Assembly: GCF_001887595.1 (NCBI RefSeq)
Contig: NZ_CP017480.1
Span: 3,252,001 to 3,316,000 of the forward strand
Length of the DNA: 64,000 nt
Source: Luteibacter rhizovicinus DSM 16549
Lineage (GTDB): Bacteria; Pseudomonadota; Gammaproteobacteria; Xanthomonadales; Rhodanobacteraceae
Direction of reading: 5' to 3'
The notes beneath the pieces are model-generated. The model saw only the letters and a list, made by a program, of their open reading frames with translations. It searched no databases and was not told the origin of the DNA. This document shows, one piece after another, positions 1 to 9,155 of this stretch. Position numbers and translations under genes: made by a program. Numbering within the stretch: position 1 is the first letter of the stretch; every line of letters begins with the position of its first letter.

Positions 1-1
1 G

Positions 2-1072
2 CTGCGCGATCGCAGCAACCTCATGATGGGCATCGCACTGCCGCTGGTGCTGATCCTGATCTTCGGCTACGGGCTTTCGTTCGATGTGAAGAACGCGCCG
101 GTGGCCGTGGTGATGGAAGACCACTCGCCGACGGCCAACGACATGATCGCCGGATTACGCCTGTCACCCTACCTGGCACCGACGGTGGTCGACAGCATGC
201 ACGACGCCGAGAACCTCATGCTGGCGCGCAAGGTCGACGCCATCCTGCGCCTTCCGTCTGATTTTTCACGACGCCTGGGCCTGGGCGATGCGCACGTACA
301 GCTGATCCTGCACGGGGCCGATGCCAACACCTCGCGCACCATCCAGGGTTATGTGCAGAGCGCGCTGGCGCAGTCGACGGTGGTCCAGGCCGATCGGTCC
401 GGCGACACGCCCTCGCCGGCGGTGGGCAGCGTGCACCTCGAGCAGCGCCTGTGGTTCAACGAGGCGAACACAAGTACCTGGTTCCTCGTGCCGGGACTCA
501 TCGTTCTCATCACCACCCTGGTCGGCGCATTCCTGACGGCCCTGGTGATGGCGCGTGAATGGGAGCGGGGCACCCTCGAGGCGCTGTTCGTGACACCCGT
601 GCGGCCGCTCGAGATCCTGCTTGCCAAGATCATTCCGTACTTCGGTGTCGGCATGATCGGTTTGCTGATGTGCCTGGTCGCGGCGCGCTTTCTGTTCGAC
701 GTGCCGATCTATGGCTCGCTCTGGCTGATCCTGCTGGTGTCGGTGTTCTACCTGTTCGTGGCGCTTGGCATCGGCCTGCTGATCTCGGCGGTGACGAAGA
801 ACCAGTTCACCGCCAGCCAGCTCGCCCTGGTGACGAGCTTCATGCCGGCGCTGATGCTTTCCGGCTTCATCTACGACCTGCGCAACATGCCGCTGGCGGT
901 GCAAGTGGTCGGCCGGGTCCTCCCCGCGACGCATTACATGGAGGTGCTCAAGAGCCTGTTCCTCGCCGGCAACCTGTGGCCGGTGATCCTCAAGAACTGC
1001 GTCATCCTCATCGGTTACGCCGTGGTGGTGCTGGCGGCGGCACGAATGAAAACCCGGAAGCTGCTCGAATGA
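2..1072 (+). CDS. ABC-2 type transporter permease (5' end outside window)
   Basis: Inner-membrane permease of a YhhJ/YbhS-type ABC exporter. The frame is open from the first bases of the window, so the start lies upstream; 356 residues are visible. An N-terminal membrane segment is followed by a soluble periplasmic region of about 130 residues and then a block of five to six hydrophobic helices. The cytoplasmic phrase REWERGTLEALFVTPV just after the second helix is the typical ABC-2 coupling motif. Its TGA overlaps the ATG of the next permease (ATGA). With the second permease and the outer-membrane lipoprotein it forms the distal part of an efflux operon whose ATPase and membrane-fusion protein should lie upstream. 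The substrate cannot be read from sequence. Confidence 0.9.
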   Translation: MRDRSNLMMGIALPLVLILIFGYGLSFDVKNAPVAVVMEDHSPTANDMIAGLRLSPYLAPTVVDSMHDAENLMLARKVDAILRLPSDFSRRLGLGDAHVQLILHGADANTSRTIQGYVQSALAQSTVVQADRSGDTPSPAVGSVHLEQRLWFNEANTSTWFLVPGLIVLITTLVGAFLTALVMAREWERGTLEALFVTPVRPLEILLAKIIPYFGVGMIGLLMCLVAARFLFDVPIYGSLWLILLVSVFYLFVALGIGLLISAVTKNQFTASQLALVTSFMPALMLSGFIYDLRNMPLAVQVVGRVLPATHYMEVLKSLFLAGNLWPVILKNCVILIGYAVVVLAAARMKTRKLLE

Positions 1073-2196
1073 ACGCCATGCTCGCCTTTATCCGTCGCGT
1101 GGCGAATCTTTGCAGCAAGGAGCTGAGGGTCATCCTCAAGGACCCGGCCAGCCGCGTCCTGCTATTCGTCCCGGCGCTCCTGCAATCGCTGATGTTCGGC
1201 TACGCCGCCACCCTCGACCTGCGGGAGGCTCCGTATGCCTTGCTTGACCAGGACCACGGTCCCGCCGCCGTGCAGCTGGTCGCCAATGTCGAAGGTTCTG
1301 GGGTTTTCCGGCGCGTGGCGACGCTGGACAACGAGCGGGACATCGCCAGCGTGGTCGACGCCGGCAAGGTGCTTTTCGTGCTGCATATCGCACCGCGTTT
1401 CGAGCAACGGCTCAGCGCGGGTGAAGACACGCCGGTGCAGGTGATCCTCGATGCTCGCAATTCGACCACCGCGGGTACCGCGTCAGGTTATCTGGGCGCC
1501 ATCGTGTCCCGCTTCAACACGGACTGGCGGACAGGTCATGGCGGCGCCGATGCGCCGCTGACGATGGACGTACGCGCCTGGTACAACCCGAACCTCGAGA
1601 CACGCTGGTTCATGATGTCGTCCATGATCGCCGTGCTCAGCATGCTGCAAACCCTGATGCTCACCGCGCTCTCCGTGGCGCGTGAGCGGGAGCAGGGCAC
1701 CTTCGATCAGCTGCTGGTGACGCCGTGCACGCCCACCGAGATCATGATCGGCAAATCCGTGCCGTCGATTTTTGTCGGTTTGGTGCAGTCGACCCTGGTC
1801 TTGCTGATCGCGACGCTCTGGTTCCACATTCCGATGGCCGGATCGCTGGTCACGTTGTACACGGGCCTGCTGGTCTTCACCGTGGCCTGCGTCGGTATCG
1901 GCCTGGCGATTTCCTCGCTGGCCGTGAACATGCAGCAAGCCATGCTTTACACCTTCGTGCTGATGATGCCGCTGGTTCTGCTCTCGGGCATGACGACGCC
2001 GATCGCCAACATGCCCACGGCGATGCAATGGCTCACCACGATCAATCCCGCGCGCTACGCGATCCATCTGGTACAGCGGGTGTACCTCGAAGGGGTGGGG
2101 CTGGGCACCGTTATCGCGGACATCGTGCCCCTGCTCATCATCGCTGCCGTCACGCTGCCGTTCTCGGCGTGGCTCTTCCGTCATCGACTTGTCTGA
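1069..2196 (+). CDS. ABC-2 type transporter permease, second subunit
   Basis: 375-residue paralogue of the preceding permease with the same plan: N-terminal helix, extracytoplasmic domain (about residues 40-175), then a C-terminal helical bundle. The REREQGTFDQLLVTP motif lies after the second helix. The ATG overlaps the upstream stop, indicating translational coupling and probably a heterodimeric permease. A long in-frame extension upstream of this ATG is only the shadow of the first permease. The outer-membrane factor follows after 14 bases, which fits a tripartite exporter of the YbhGFSR type. Substrate unknown. Confidence 0.9.
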   Translation: MNAMLAFIRRVANLCSKELRVILKDPASRVLLFVPALLQSLMFGYAATLDLREAPYALLDQDHGPAAVQLVANVEGSGVFRRVATLDNERDIASVVDAGKVLFVLHIAPRFEQRLSAGEDTPVQVILDARNSTTAGTASGYLGAIVSRFNTDWRTGHGGADAPLTMDVRAWYNPNLETRWFMMSSMIAVLSMLQTLMLTALSVAREREQGTFDQLLVTPCTPTEIMIGKSVPSIFVGLVQSTLVLLIATLWFHIPMAGSLVTLYTGLLVFTVACVGIGLAISSLAVNMQQAMLYTFVLMMPLVLLSGMTTPIANMPTAMQWLTTINPARYAIHLVQRVYLEGVGLGTVIADIVPLLIIAAVTLPFSAWLFRHRLV

Positions 2197-2210
2197 CTCC
2201 GGTATCTTCC

Positions 2211-3713
2211 ATGCGTAAGCTGTCTTCTCGTTCCCTGTCCGTGCTCGCGCTGGCGACGACCGTCCTGCTGGGTGGTTGCGCTGTCGGGCCGGACTTCAAG
2301 TCGCCTGAGACCGCCGTGCCGTCGGACTGGTCGTCGTTGCGTGCAGGGGACGCGTCGTTGCACGACGCCGTACCGCAAGGCGCTGCGGTCGCACCGTCGG
2401 CCGAGTGGTGGAGATCGTTCGGCGATCCCGTGCTCGACGCCCTGGAGGCGGATGCGGCGACCGCCAACCCCGACCTGCAGACCGCGGCGCTGCGCTTCGC
2501 CGAGAGTCGCGCGCAACGGCAGACGGCGGCCGCGCAGGGTGGTCCACAGGTCGACCTGACCGCCAGCGCGCAACGCCAGCGACCGAGCGAGAACGGCGCG
2601 ACGAGCCGTACCATCGACGTGCTTGCGCCGGCTGACCGCCGCGATGCGCTGGTCAAGCTTCTGAGCCAACCCTATGACATCTACCAGGCCGGCTTCGACG
2701 CCTCGTGGGAGCCTGATTTCTGGGGTCGCGTGCGGCGGTCGGTGGAAGCGGCGGACGCGCAAGTGTCGGCGTCGGGTGCGTTGTTCGACGGCGCGAGGCT
2801 CGATGTCGCTGCCGATGTGGCGCGCCGGTACTTCGAGTTGCGCGGCACCCAACGACAGATCGCCTTGACGCGTGCCGACCTCGATGCGGCCCAGGATCGC
2901 TTCACGCTGATGAAGGCGAGGGCGGACGGCGGCATGGCCAGCGACGTCGACACCACGCAGCAGCAGGCGCTGCTGGCCGACCTTCGTGGCCGCTTGCCTG
3001 CCTTGCTGGCGCAGGAGGCGAATGCGCTCGATCAACTCGCCCTGCTGGTCGGAAAGACGCCAGGAAGCCTGCAGGGGAGGTTGGCACCTCTCGGTGATCC
3101 GGACGCAACGCCGCCACTGCCGAGTCTCGCGTTGGGCCTTCCTTCCGATGTCGTACGCCGTCGTCCGGATATCCGCCAGGCCGAAGCGCAGCTCCACGAA
3201 GCCACGGCGAACACGGGTGTGGCGATCGCCGATCTGTACCCCCGCATCACCTTGGGCGCGAGCTTCGATTTCGAGGCGCTGCACACGGGAGACTTCGGTG
3301 ACTGGGGTAGTCGTCACTGGTCGGTGGGCCCGAGCCTGGACCTGCCGATCTTCGACATGGGCCGCCGCCGCAGTGTGGTGACCCTGCGCAAACTCCAGCA
3401 GCAGGAGGCCGCCGTGGCCTGGCAGAAGAGCGTCTTGCAAGCCTGGTCCGATGTCGACACGGCGCTCAACGCCTACGCCGCCGAACGCCAGCGCAACGCG
3501 CAGCTCGTCGAACGCGAGCGTCTTTCGCGCGATGCCTGGTCGCTTGCCGATGTGCGCTACCGGAACGGACGAACGGCCTTCATCGACGCGCTCGACGCGC
3601 AGCGAACCCTGCTTGCCGCGCAGCGTGATCGCGCCGACAGCGACGCGCAGCTGGCGACGAAGCGGGTAGCGATCTACAAGGCTATCGGCGGGGGAGACCT
3701 ACCTAGTCGCTGA
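2211..3713 (+). CDS. Outer-membrane efflux lipoprotein (NodT/OprM family)
   Basis: 500-residue TolC-like outer-membrane channel of a tripartite efflux pump. Residues 1-22 form a lipoprotein signal with lipobox LLGGC, so the mature protein starts with a lipidated Cys. CAVGPDF directly after it is the usual NodT/OprM start. Two long coiled-coil repeats follow, as expected of outer-membrane efflux proteins, and the phrase LPSDVVRRRPDIRQAEAQL is a family hallmark. It lies 14 bases after the second permease and is the last gene of the efflux operon. The start chosen is the ATG preceding the signal peptide; the frame is open far upstream only by chance. Confidence 0.93.
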   Translation: MRKLSSRSLSVLALATTVLLGGCAVGPDFKSPETAVPSDWSSLRAGDASLHDAVPQGAAVAPSAEWWRSFGDPVLDALEADAATANPDLQTAALRFAESRAQRQTAAAQGGPQVDLTASAQRQRPSENGATSRTIDVLAPADRRDALVKLLSQPYDIYQAGFDASWEPDFWGRVRRSVEAADAQVSASGALFDGARLDVAADVARRYFELRGTQRQIALTRADLDAAQDRFTLMKARADGGMASDVDTTQQQALLADLRGRLPALLAQEANALDQLALLVGKTPGSLQGRLAPLGDPDATPPLPSLALGLPSDVVRRRPDIRQAEAQLHEATANTGVAIADLYPRITLGASFDFEALHTGDFGDWGSRHWSVGPSLDLPIFDMGRRRSVVTLRKLQQQEAAVAWQKSVLQAWSDVDTALNAYAAERQRNAQLVERERLSRDAWSLADVRYRNGRTAFIDALDAQRTLLAAQRDRADSDAQLATKRVAIYKAIGGGDLPSR

Positions 3714-3757
3714 GCCATGCCGAAAGTTGGGCTAGCGGAACGCCAGGTATCTCGTGT

Positions 3758-3776
3758 ACGTTATGTTATAACATAC
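3758..3776. promoter_or_regulatory. Putative Zur operator (zinc box)
   Basis: GTTATGTTATAAC at 3760-3772 fits the gammaproteobacterial Zur core GTTAT-N3-ATAAC exactly, and a 14-bp perfect palindrome TATGTTATAACATA covers 3762-3775. It is AT-rich in a GC-rich neighbourhood and lies 17 bases before the ATG of a ZrgA-like zinc protein. It probably represses the whole downstream zinc operon when zinc is sufficient. The match to Zur is from known consensus; binding is inferred. Confidence 0.75.
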
Positions 3777-3792
3777 ACAGGATCGGCGACTC

Positions 3793-4314
3793 ATGAAATT
3801 ACGAACGTCGTGTTTCCTCGTCCTGGCACTGGCGACGGGGCACGCAGCGGCCGAAGAGCGGCATCTGGGTCCCCATGTCCATGGCCAGGCGACGCTCCAG
3901 GTATCGGTGGATGGCCCGACGCTGGCGGTCGGGCTGAGTATTCCCGGCCACGATGCCGTGGGCTTCGAGCATCCGCCCGCCAATGCCGAACAGACGAGCA
4001 CGTTGGCGAAGGCCACGGAAACCCTCCGCGGCGGTACGTGGCTCGTGCCGGTGGCCGCGGCGGGATGCAAGGCGCTTCCCGCCAAGGTCGTCGCCGACGG
4101 GTTCGATGCCAGCGCGAAACCCGGCGCTCACGGCGACTTCGATGTGACGTCCCAGTTCACCTGCGCGAATCCCGCGCAACTCGCTTCGCTCGACGTCGGT
4201 CTTTTCAAGGCGTTTCCCGCCTTGCAACGCGTGGTGGTCGACATCGTCGGCGCCAACGGCGCGACTGAGCAGATCCTCGATCGCACGATGACGCGAGTGA
4301 CGCTTTCCCCATGA
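3793..4314 (+). CDS. ZrgA-like zinc uptake protein (DUF2796)
   Basis: 173-residue exported protein with a signal peptide (residues 1-20, cleavage near AAA-EE). It continues with HLGPHVHGQATLQV, the His-containing start shared by the DUF2796/ZrgA family of periplasmic proteins linked to zinc uptake. Further His and Cys residues are spread through the domain (GHDAVGFEH, two Cys), as expected of a metal-handling protein. It is the first gene after the Zur-like box and overlaps the ABC ATPase by 4 bp. Order and content match the Zur-controlled P. aeruginosa PA4063-PA4066 block as I recall it. Exact biochemical role is unproven. Confidence 0.85.
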   Translation: MKLRTSCFLVLALATGHAAAEERHLGPHVHGQATLQVSVDGPTLAVGLSIPGHDAVGFEHPPANAEQTSTLAKATETLRGGTWLVPVAAAGCKALPAKVVADGFDASAKPGAHGDFDVTSQFTCANPAQLASLDVGLFKAFPALQRVVVDIVGANGATEQILDRTMTRVTLSP

Positions 4315-5027
4315 TTCCTTACACCGACGTTCCGCTGGTGTCGTGCCGCGGGCTGCAATTTCGCTGGCCCGGTTCGGACATCACGTTGACGATGGATGAT
4401 TTCACCGTCGCCCCGGGCGAGCGCATGTTTCTCTGTGGTCCCAGCGGCAGTGGCAAGAGCACCCTGCTCGGATTGCTGTCGGGCGTCCTGCACGCCACAC
4501 GCGGTGACGTCACCGTATTGGGCGTTCCGTTCTCCACGCTATCGGCCGAACGTCGCGACCGTTTTCGTGCGGAACATCTCGGTTATGTCTTTCAACAGTT
4601 CAACCTGCTGCCGTTCCTGAGCCCGGTCGAGAATGTCCTGCTGGGCTGTGCGTGGTCCCCGACACGCGCAGCACGCGCAGGCGCGACGTACCCGGCGCGG
4701 CGTGACGAAGCGATCCGGCTTCTCGATGCGCTGGGCCTGATGGCCCAGCTCGTGGAGCGATCGCGAACGGGAAATCTCAGCGTCGGTCAGCAACAGCGCG
4801 TGGCGGTCGCCCGCGCCCTCATCGGCGGCCCGGGCCTGCTCATCGCCGACGAGCCTACGTCCGCACTGGACACGAACAACCGTGACGTCTTCCTTCGCCT
4901 TTTGCTCGCCGAGTGCACGCGGCATGGCACGGGCGTCGTCTTCGTCAGCCACGACATGAGCCTGGCCCGTCACTTCGACCGCGCCGTGAGTCTCGGCGAC
5001 TGCCCGCCTTCGCAGATGGTGGCCTGA
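4311..5027 (+). CDS. ABC transporter ATP-binding protein (MacB/LolD type)
   Basis: 238-residue ATPase with all motifs: Walker A GPSGSGKST (43-51), Q-loop in GYVFQQFNLLPFLSPVENV (91-109), signature LSVGQ (156-160), Walker B LLIADE (176-181) and H-loop His214. It belongs to the LolD/MacB class that works with one-pass FtsX-like permeases, and the next gene encodes such a permease. The start ATG overlaps the zrgA stop. It sits in the second position of the Zur-type operon, so it probably acts on zinc-limited envelope physiology; its substrate is unknown. Confidence 0.92.
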   Translation: MIPYTDVPLVSCRGLQFRWPGSDITLTMDDFTVAPGERMFLCGPSGSGKSTLLGLLSGVLHATRGDVTVLGVPFSTLSAERRDRFRAEHLGYVFQQFNLLPFLSPVENVLLGCAWSPTRAARAGATYPARRDEAIRLLDALGLMAQLVERSRTGNLSVGQQQRVAVARALIGGPGLLIADEPTSALDTNNRDVFLRLLLAECTRHGTGVVFVSHDMSLARHFDRAVSLGDCPPSQMVA

Positions 5028-5029
5028 CC

Positions 5030-6286
5030 GTGAACCTCCTTTCGCTTGCACTGAAAAGTCTTCGCCAGCGCCGTACAGGTGTACTCCTGACCGTCGTCAC
5101 CATTGCCCTCAGCGTTTTTCTTCTCCTGGGCGTGGAACGTGTTCGTGTCGATGCCCGTCGGGGCTTTTCCAGCACCGTGTCGGGTACCGATCTTGTCGTC
5201 GGCGCTCGCTCCGGTCCGGTCAATCTCCTGCTGTATGCCATCTTCCATGTGGGCGAGGCGACCAACAACATCACCTGGAAGACCTACGAGGACATCCGAT
5301 CGATGCCGGATGTGGCCTGGGCCGTGCCGCTGTCCCTGGGCGATTCGCACCGCGGCTTTCGCGTCGTCGGCACCACGACGGACTTCTTCACCCACTATCA
5401 CTACGGAGCGAAGCAGGCCTTGGCGTTTACCCGTGGTGCCGAATTCTCCGATCTCTATGACGCGGTGATCGGTGCGGAGGTCGCCCGCCAGCTGCATTAC
5501 TCGGTGGGAGACAGCATCGTGCTCGCCCATGGTCTTGGCGGTCCCGCGAGCACGCTCCACGCGGACAAGCCGTTTCGCATCAAGGGCATTCTTGCGCCGA
5601 CGGGCACCCCGGTCGACGCTACGATCGCAGTGAGCCTCGAGGCGATCGAAGCGATCCATGTCGACTGGCGCGGCGGCATCCGCCTGCCAGGCATGGAAGC
5701 GAGCGCCGAGGCCGCCCGCCATATGGACCTGACGCCGAAGGCGATTACCGCTTGCCTGGTCGGTCTGAAGTCACGCCTTTCGTCGTTCGCGGTGCAGCGG
5801 GCGATCAACGAGTATCCCGACGAAGCCTTGCTTGCCGTACTGCCTGGCGTCGCCCTCGGTGAACTCTGGCATTTGATCGGCACCGCGGAGAATGCGCTTC
5901 GGGCCGTCAGCGTGATGGTCGTGCTGGTCGGCATGTCGGGCATGCTCACCGCGCTTCTGGCGATGTTGAATGAGCGCCGCCGCGAGATGGCCATTCTCAG
6001 GGCGGTCGGCGCCTCGGCGCGCACGGTGTTCGCGCTTCTGGTGATCGAAAGCACCCTGCTGACGACGTTTGGCGCGATCCTTGGCTGCCTGCTTTTATTC
6101 GGTGTCGTCGCGATCGGGCACGACTACCTGTTGGCCAATGCGGGCCTCGTCCTGGAGCTGGCGCCGTCGGCCACCGAGTGGTGGTTACTCGGTGCTGTCA
6201 TTGTCCTCGGTGTGTTCGCCGGTGCGATTCCCGGCGCGATCGCCTACCGACGCTCGCTCGTCGACGGCTTGCAGGTGCGTCTGTGA
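5030..6286 (+). CDS. FtsX/MacB-like ABC transporter permease
   Basis: 418-residue permease. It has one N-terminal helix (about 15-38), a large periplasmic domain (about 40-285) and three C-terminal helices including MLNERRREMAILRAVGAS, the FtsX-domain coupling phrase. A GTG two bases after the ATPase stop is taken as the start, because the sequence upstream in this frame lies inside the ATPase gene. It pairs with the preceding ATPase. This architecture (MacB/LolCE) usually serves mechanotransmission or lipoprotein and peptide export rather than ion import, so its role under zinc limitation is an open question. Confidence 0.9.
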   Translation: MNLLSLALKSLRQRRTGVLLTVVTIALSVFLLLGVERVRVDARRGFSSTVSGTDLVVGARSGPVNLLLYAIFHVGEATNNITWKTYEDIRSMPDVAWAVPLSLGDSHRGFRVVGTTTDFFTHYHYGAKQALAFTRGAEFSDLYDAVIGAEVARQLHYSVGDSIVLAHGLGGPASTLHADKPFRIKGILAPTGTPVDATIAVSLEAIEAIHVDWRGGIRLPGMEASAEAARHMDLTPKAITACLVGLKSRLSSFAVQRAINEYPDEALLAVLPGVALGELWHLIGTAENALRAVSVMVVLVGMSGMLTALLAMLNERRREMAILRAVGASARTVFALLVIESTLLTTFGAILGCLLLFGVVAIGHDYLLANAGLVLELAPSATEWWLLGAVIVLGVFAGAIPGAIAYRRSLVDGLQVRL

Positions 6287-7035
6287 AGCGCGGCGTCGTG
6301 AGCGGATGGACTCACGCGGCGGTGTTGCCGGCCGTGCTGTTGGCAGCGATGTTGGCCGGATGCTCCGGGTCGTCCGGCGGAAACGTCGCGGACGGGCCGG
6401 CGCCGGCCGCTACGAGTGCGCTCGCCCAGGCACAGGCTGAAGCCGATACGGGTCGTGCACAGCGAGCGGCTGCTGGTGCGGCGGGTATAGCCGCGGCCAA
6501 TGCCTACGCGGCGGCGCACGGCGTGTCGAAAGCCGCAGCCCCAGCAAACGCGGATCTCCTTGGCCCTCCCGATGCGAACGGCTTTGCCGATCTGGACTGG
6601 ACGCGGATGGTGCCCCCCGAGGATTTCAAGACGCTCGAGAATGCGCCCCCGGTGCTGCATGTCGGCAACCAGCGCATGAAGCAGATCGGCACGCTGCATA
6701 CGGTCGATGCGCTCAATGGCGCAAAAGTTCGATTGTCGGGCTATGTCGTTCCGCTCGAATCCGATAGCGAGGGGAATATGGTGGAGTTCTTCTTCGTGCC
6801 GTTCTACGGCGCGTGCATCCATGTCCCTCCGCCGCCGCCGAACATGCTCGTGCATGTGCGGCTGTCCCACGGGATTCCCACGCCAAGCCTGTACGACCCT
6901 TTGACGCTCAAGGGCGTGATGCACATCCAGGTCACCGAGAACGCGCTGGCTGCATCGGCCTATGCCGTGGACAACGGCACGTTGGAACCCTATAGCAACA
7001 CCGACGACGACCGCCTCCGCCGTGCGTTCGAATAA
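6283..7035 (+). CDS. DUF3299 lipoprotein of zinc operon
   Basis: 250-residue lipoprotein. The GTG start overlaps the permease stop (GTGA). The lipobox MLAGC ends the signal peptide, followed by an Ala-rich linker to about residue 100. The conserved domain then includes the phrases [28 protein letters not shown] and GVMHIQ, typical of DUF3299. The single Cys and His in [12 protein letters not shown] could bind metal. DUF3299 proteins commonly follow this ABC pair, as in PA4066, and may be the periplasmic partner of the transporter. Function is not established. Confidence 0.85.
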   Translation: MKRGVVSGWTHAAVLPAVLLAAMLAGCSGSSGGNVADGPAPAATSALAQAQAEADTGRAQRAAAGAAGIAAANAYAAAHGVSKAAAPANADLLGPPDANGFADLDWTRMVPPEDFKTLENAPPVLHVGNQRMKQIGTLHTVDALNGAKVRLSGYVVPLESDSEGNMVEFFFVPFYGACIHVPPPPPNMLVHVRLSHGIPTPSLYDPLTLKGVMHIQVTENALAASAYAVDNGTLEPYSNTDDDRLRRAFE

Positions 7036-7060
7036 GACCGTACTACCGCAGGAAAACCGC

Positions 7061-8344
7061 ATGAATACCATCGCATCCGTGAGAACCGCCGCGCTGCCGG
7101 TCACCGTGCTTTCCGGCTTTCTCGGCGCCGGAAAGACCACCCTGCTCAATCATGTCCTGCGTAACCGCCAGGGCCTTCGCGTTGCCGTGATCGTCAACGA
7201 TATGAGCGAAGTCAACATCGATGCCGGCTTGGTGCGGAACGGCGGCGCGGAACTCAGCCGTACGGAGGAGAAGCTCGTCGAGTTCTCCAATGGCTGCATC
7301 TGCTGCACGCTGCGCGACGATCTGATGCAGGAGGTGCGTCGTCTCGCGGCAGAGGACCGGTTCGACTACCTGCTCATCGAATCGACCGGCATTTCCGAGC
7401 CGTTGCCGGTGGCAGCGACGTTCCACGTGCGCGACGAAGCCGGCTTTTCCCTCGCCGATGTCGCACGGCTGGACACCATGGTGACGGTCGTCGACGGCCG
7501 TAGCTTCCTCCGGGATTTCTGCTCGAGCGACAGTCTCGAGCAACTCGGTGAAGTCGCCGGCGAGGGCGACGAACGCTCGCTGGTGACGTTGTTGACCGAA
7601 CAGGTCGAGTTTGCGGACGTCATCGTCGTCAACAAATGCGACCAGCTCGACGATGACGCAAGGCACGAAGTGAGGCGTGTGCTCCGCGCCCTCAATCGGG
7701 ACGCGCACCTGGTCGACGCCGAACATGGCGAGGTCGACCTTGCATCGATCCTGGCGACGGGGCGCTTCGACTACGAGCGTGCCCAGCGAGCGCCGGGCTG
7801 GGTGAAGGAACTGATGGGCGAACATACGCCGGAGACCGAGGCGTACGGCATCACCAGCTTTGTCTACCGGAACACGCGGCCGTTTCATCCCGGGCGCTTC
7901 ATGGACATCCTCAACGCAGGTATTCCCGGCGTGCTGCGCGCGAAGGGCTATTTCTGGCTTGCCAGCCGGATGGACTGGGTCGGCAGCCTCGCCATCGCCG
8001 GCGGCGCCACGGAGTCCCTGGCGGGCGGCCATTGGTGGGCCAGCCGTCACCGCGTGAACGAGGGGCTGAAGAAGCCCTTCGCCCTGGCGGACCTGGGCGT
8101 CGCCGCACCGGATGCGAACGAGCTACCCCGCGAAGGTGAGCGCCGCGCCTTGCTCGACATCTGGCATCCGAGGTTCGGCGACCGTCGCCAGGAGCTCGTG
8201 CTCATCGGCGTCGACATGCCGGAAGCGGATATCCGCAAGGCGCTCGATGCCTGCGTATTGCGTGACGACGAGTTCATCCATGGACCGGAGGCATGGCAGC
8301 GGCTGTCCGATCCGTTCCCCTCGTGGTCGCTGGCGGAGCGCTGA
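7061..8344 (+). CDS. COG0523-family zinc GTPase metallochaperone (ZigA-like)
   Basis: 427-residue G3E GTPase. Walker [10 protein letters not shown] spans 19-27. The metal site Cys79-Ile-Cys81-Cys82 lies within [12 protein letters not shown], and the G4 motif VVNKCD follows. A C-terminal CobW domain carries His residues ([14 protein letters not shown]). COG0523 proteins deliver zinc to client enzymes during deficiency, and several are Zur-regulated. The start is the ATG before the P-loop, 25 bases after the DUF3299 stop with a GGA-containing ribosome site; the frame is open upstream but overlaps DUF3299. Context strongly supports a zinc role. Confidence 0.93.
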   Translation: MNTIASVRTAALPVTVLSGFLGAGKTTLLNHVLRNRQGLRVAVIVNDMSEVNIDAGLVRNGGAELSRTEEKLVEFSNGCICCTLRDDLMQEVRRLAAEDRFDYLLIESTGISEPLPVAATFHVRDEAGFSLADVARLDTMVTVVDGRSFLRDFCSSDSLEQLGEVAGEGDERSLVTLLTEQVEFADVIVVNKCDQLDDDARHEVRRVLRALNRDAHLVDAEHGEVDLASILATGRFDYERAQRAPGWVKELMGEHTPETEAYGITSFVYRNTRPFHPGRFMDILNAGIPGVLRAKGYFWLASRMDWVGSLAIAGGATESLAGGHWWASRHRVNEGLKKPFALADLGVAAPDANELPREGERRALLDIWHPRFGDRRQELVLIGVDMPEADIRKALDACVLRDDEFIHGPEAWQRLSDPFPSWSLAER

Positions 8345-8350
8345 TTCTCG

Positions 8351-9118
8351 GTGCGTGCCTTGCTGACCCATCCCCGGTGGCTGCTCGTCGTTGCAGGCAT
8401 GTCGACCGCCTTCGTGCTCGTGCTCGTCGCGAGAAGGACAACGAATGGCACCGACCACGCGGCCACGGTGGTCGACGTCCCGCGCCCGGTGACATCGACC
8501 CCTGGAACGACGGCTGTCCTGGCGCCACGTGTCGACGCGGGTGACGCGCTAACGGCGATCGGTCCCTCGCTGGTCGCCACGCCGGAAGCGGCCTATGACG
8601 TGGTCTTCCTCACCGTGGCGGCAGCGTATGGGCGCTGCGCGCCAACGCACGCCCACGAGTTCGGTGCGATGGCGGCACGTGCCCGACTGCCCGTGCTGGC
8701 GGGACTGACCAGTGTGCTGGGTCCGCGTACCGGCAGCCGCGCGGCCTTGCTTGTCGGTATCCGCGAGCTGGCCGCCCGCGTCCCCTGTAACGGGCCCTTC
8801 GATCTGTCGATCGGACCCTTTCGCCAACGCGTGACGATCCAGGCCTATGCCGCCTCGTTTCCCGACAGCTACTTCGAGCCGGATCTGTCCACCGCACCGG
8901 TGGCGTTCGCGGGTCGCACGCTCGCCGAGCGCGCCAGCGATTCGTGCAATGGCGTCGCTTACGCGGTCCTGCCGCTCGATGCTCCACGCGCATGGCAGTG
9001 CACCGCCCTTCGCGCCGAAGCGCGCCGCCACATCGCCGCGCTATGTGGCGGCTCGGCCGATGCCGCCGCCCAACAGATTCATGACGTCGTGACGCGACTT
9101 CCTTCGACGTGCCAGTGA
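8351..9118 (+). CDS. Unknown membrane-anchored Cys-rich protein of zinc operon
   Basis: 255 residues, GTG start six bases after the GTPase stop. It has one N-terminal membrane segment (about 8-27), a low-complexity Thr/Pro/Val linker, and a globular domain (about 70-255) that should be periplasmic. The domain holds six Cys residues, an even number suggesting disulfides or a metal site, and the phrase GRCAPTHAHEFG combines Cys and His. I do not recognise the family. Its position between a zinc chaperone and a ZIP transporter suggests a part in zinc homeostasis, but that is inferred from neighbours only. An internal ATG about 16 codons in would cut into the membrane segment. Confidence 0.7.
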   Translation: MRALLTHPRWLLVVAGMSTAFVLVLVARRTTNGTDHAATVVDVPRPVTSTPGTTAVLAPRVDAGDALTAIGPSLVATPEAAYDVVFLTVAAAYGRCAPTHAHEFGAMAARARLPVLAGLTSVLGPRTGSRAALLVGIRELAARVPCNGPFDLSIGPFRQRVTIQAYAASFPDSYFEPDLSTAPVAFAGRTLAERASDSCNGVAYAVLPLDAPRAWQCTALRAEARRHIAALCGGSADAAAQQIHDVVTRLPSTCQ

Positions 9119-9155
9119 CTCCTTTCGCACTCCGCTCAACCTCAGGACACCTGCC

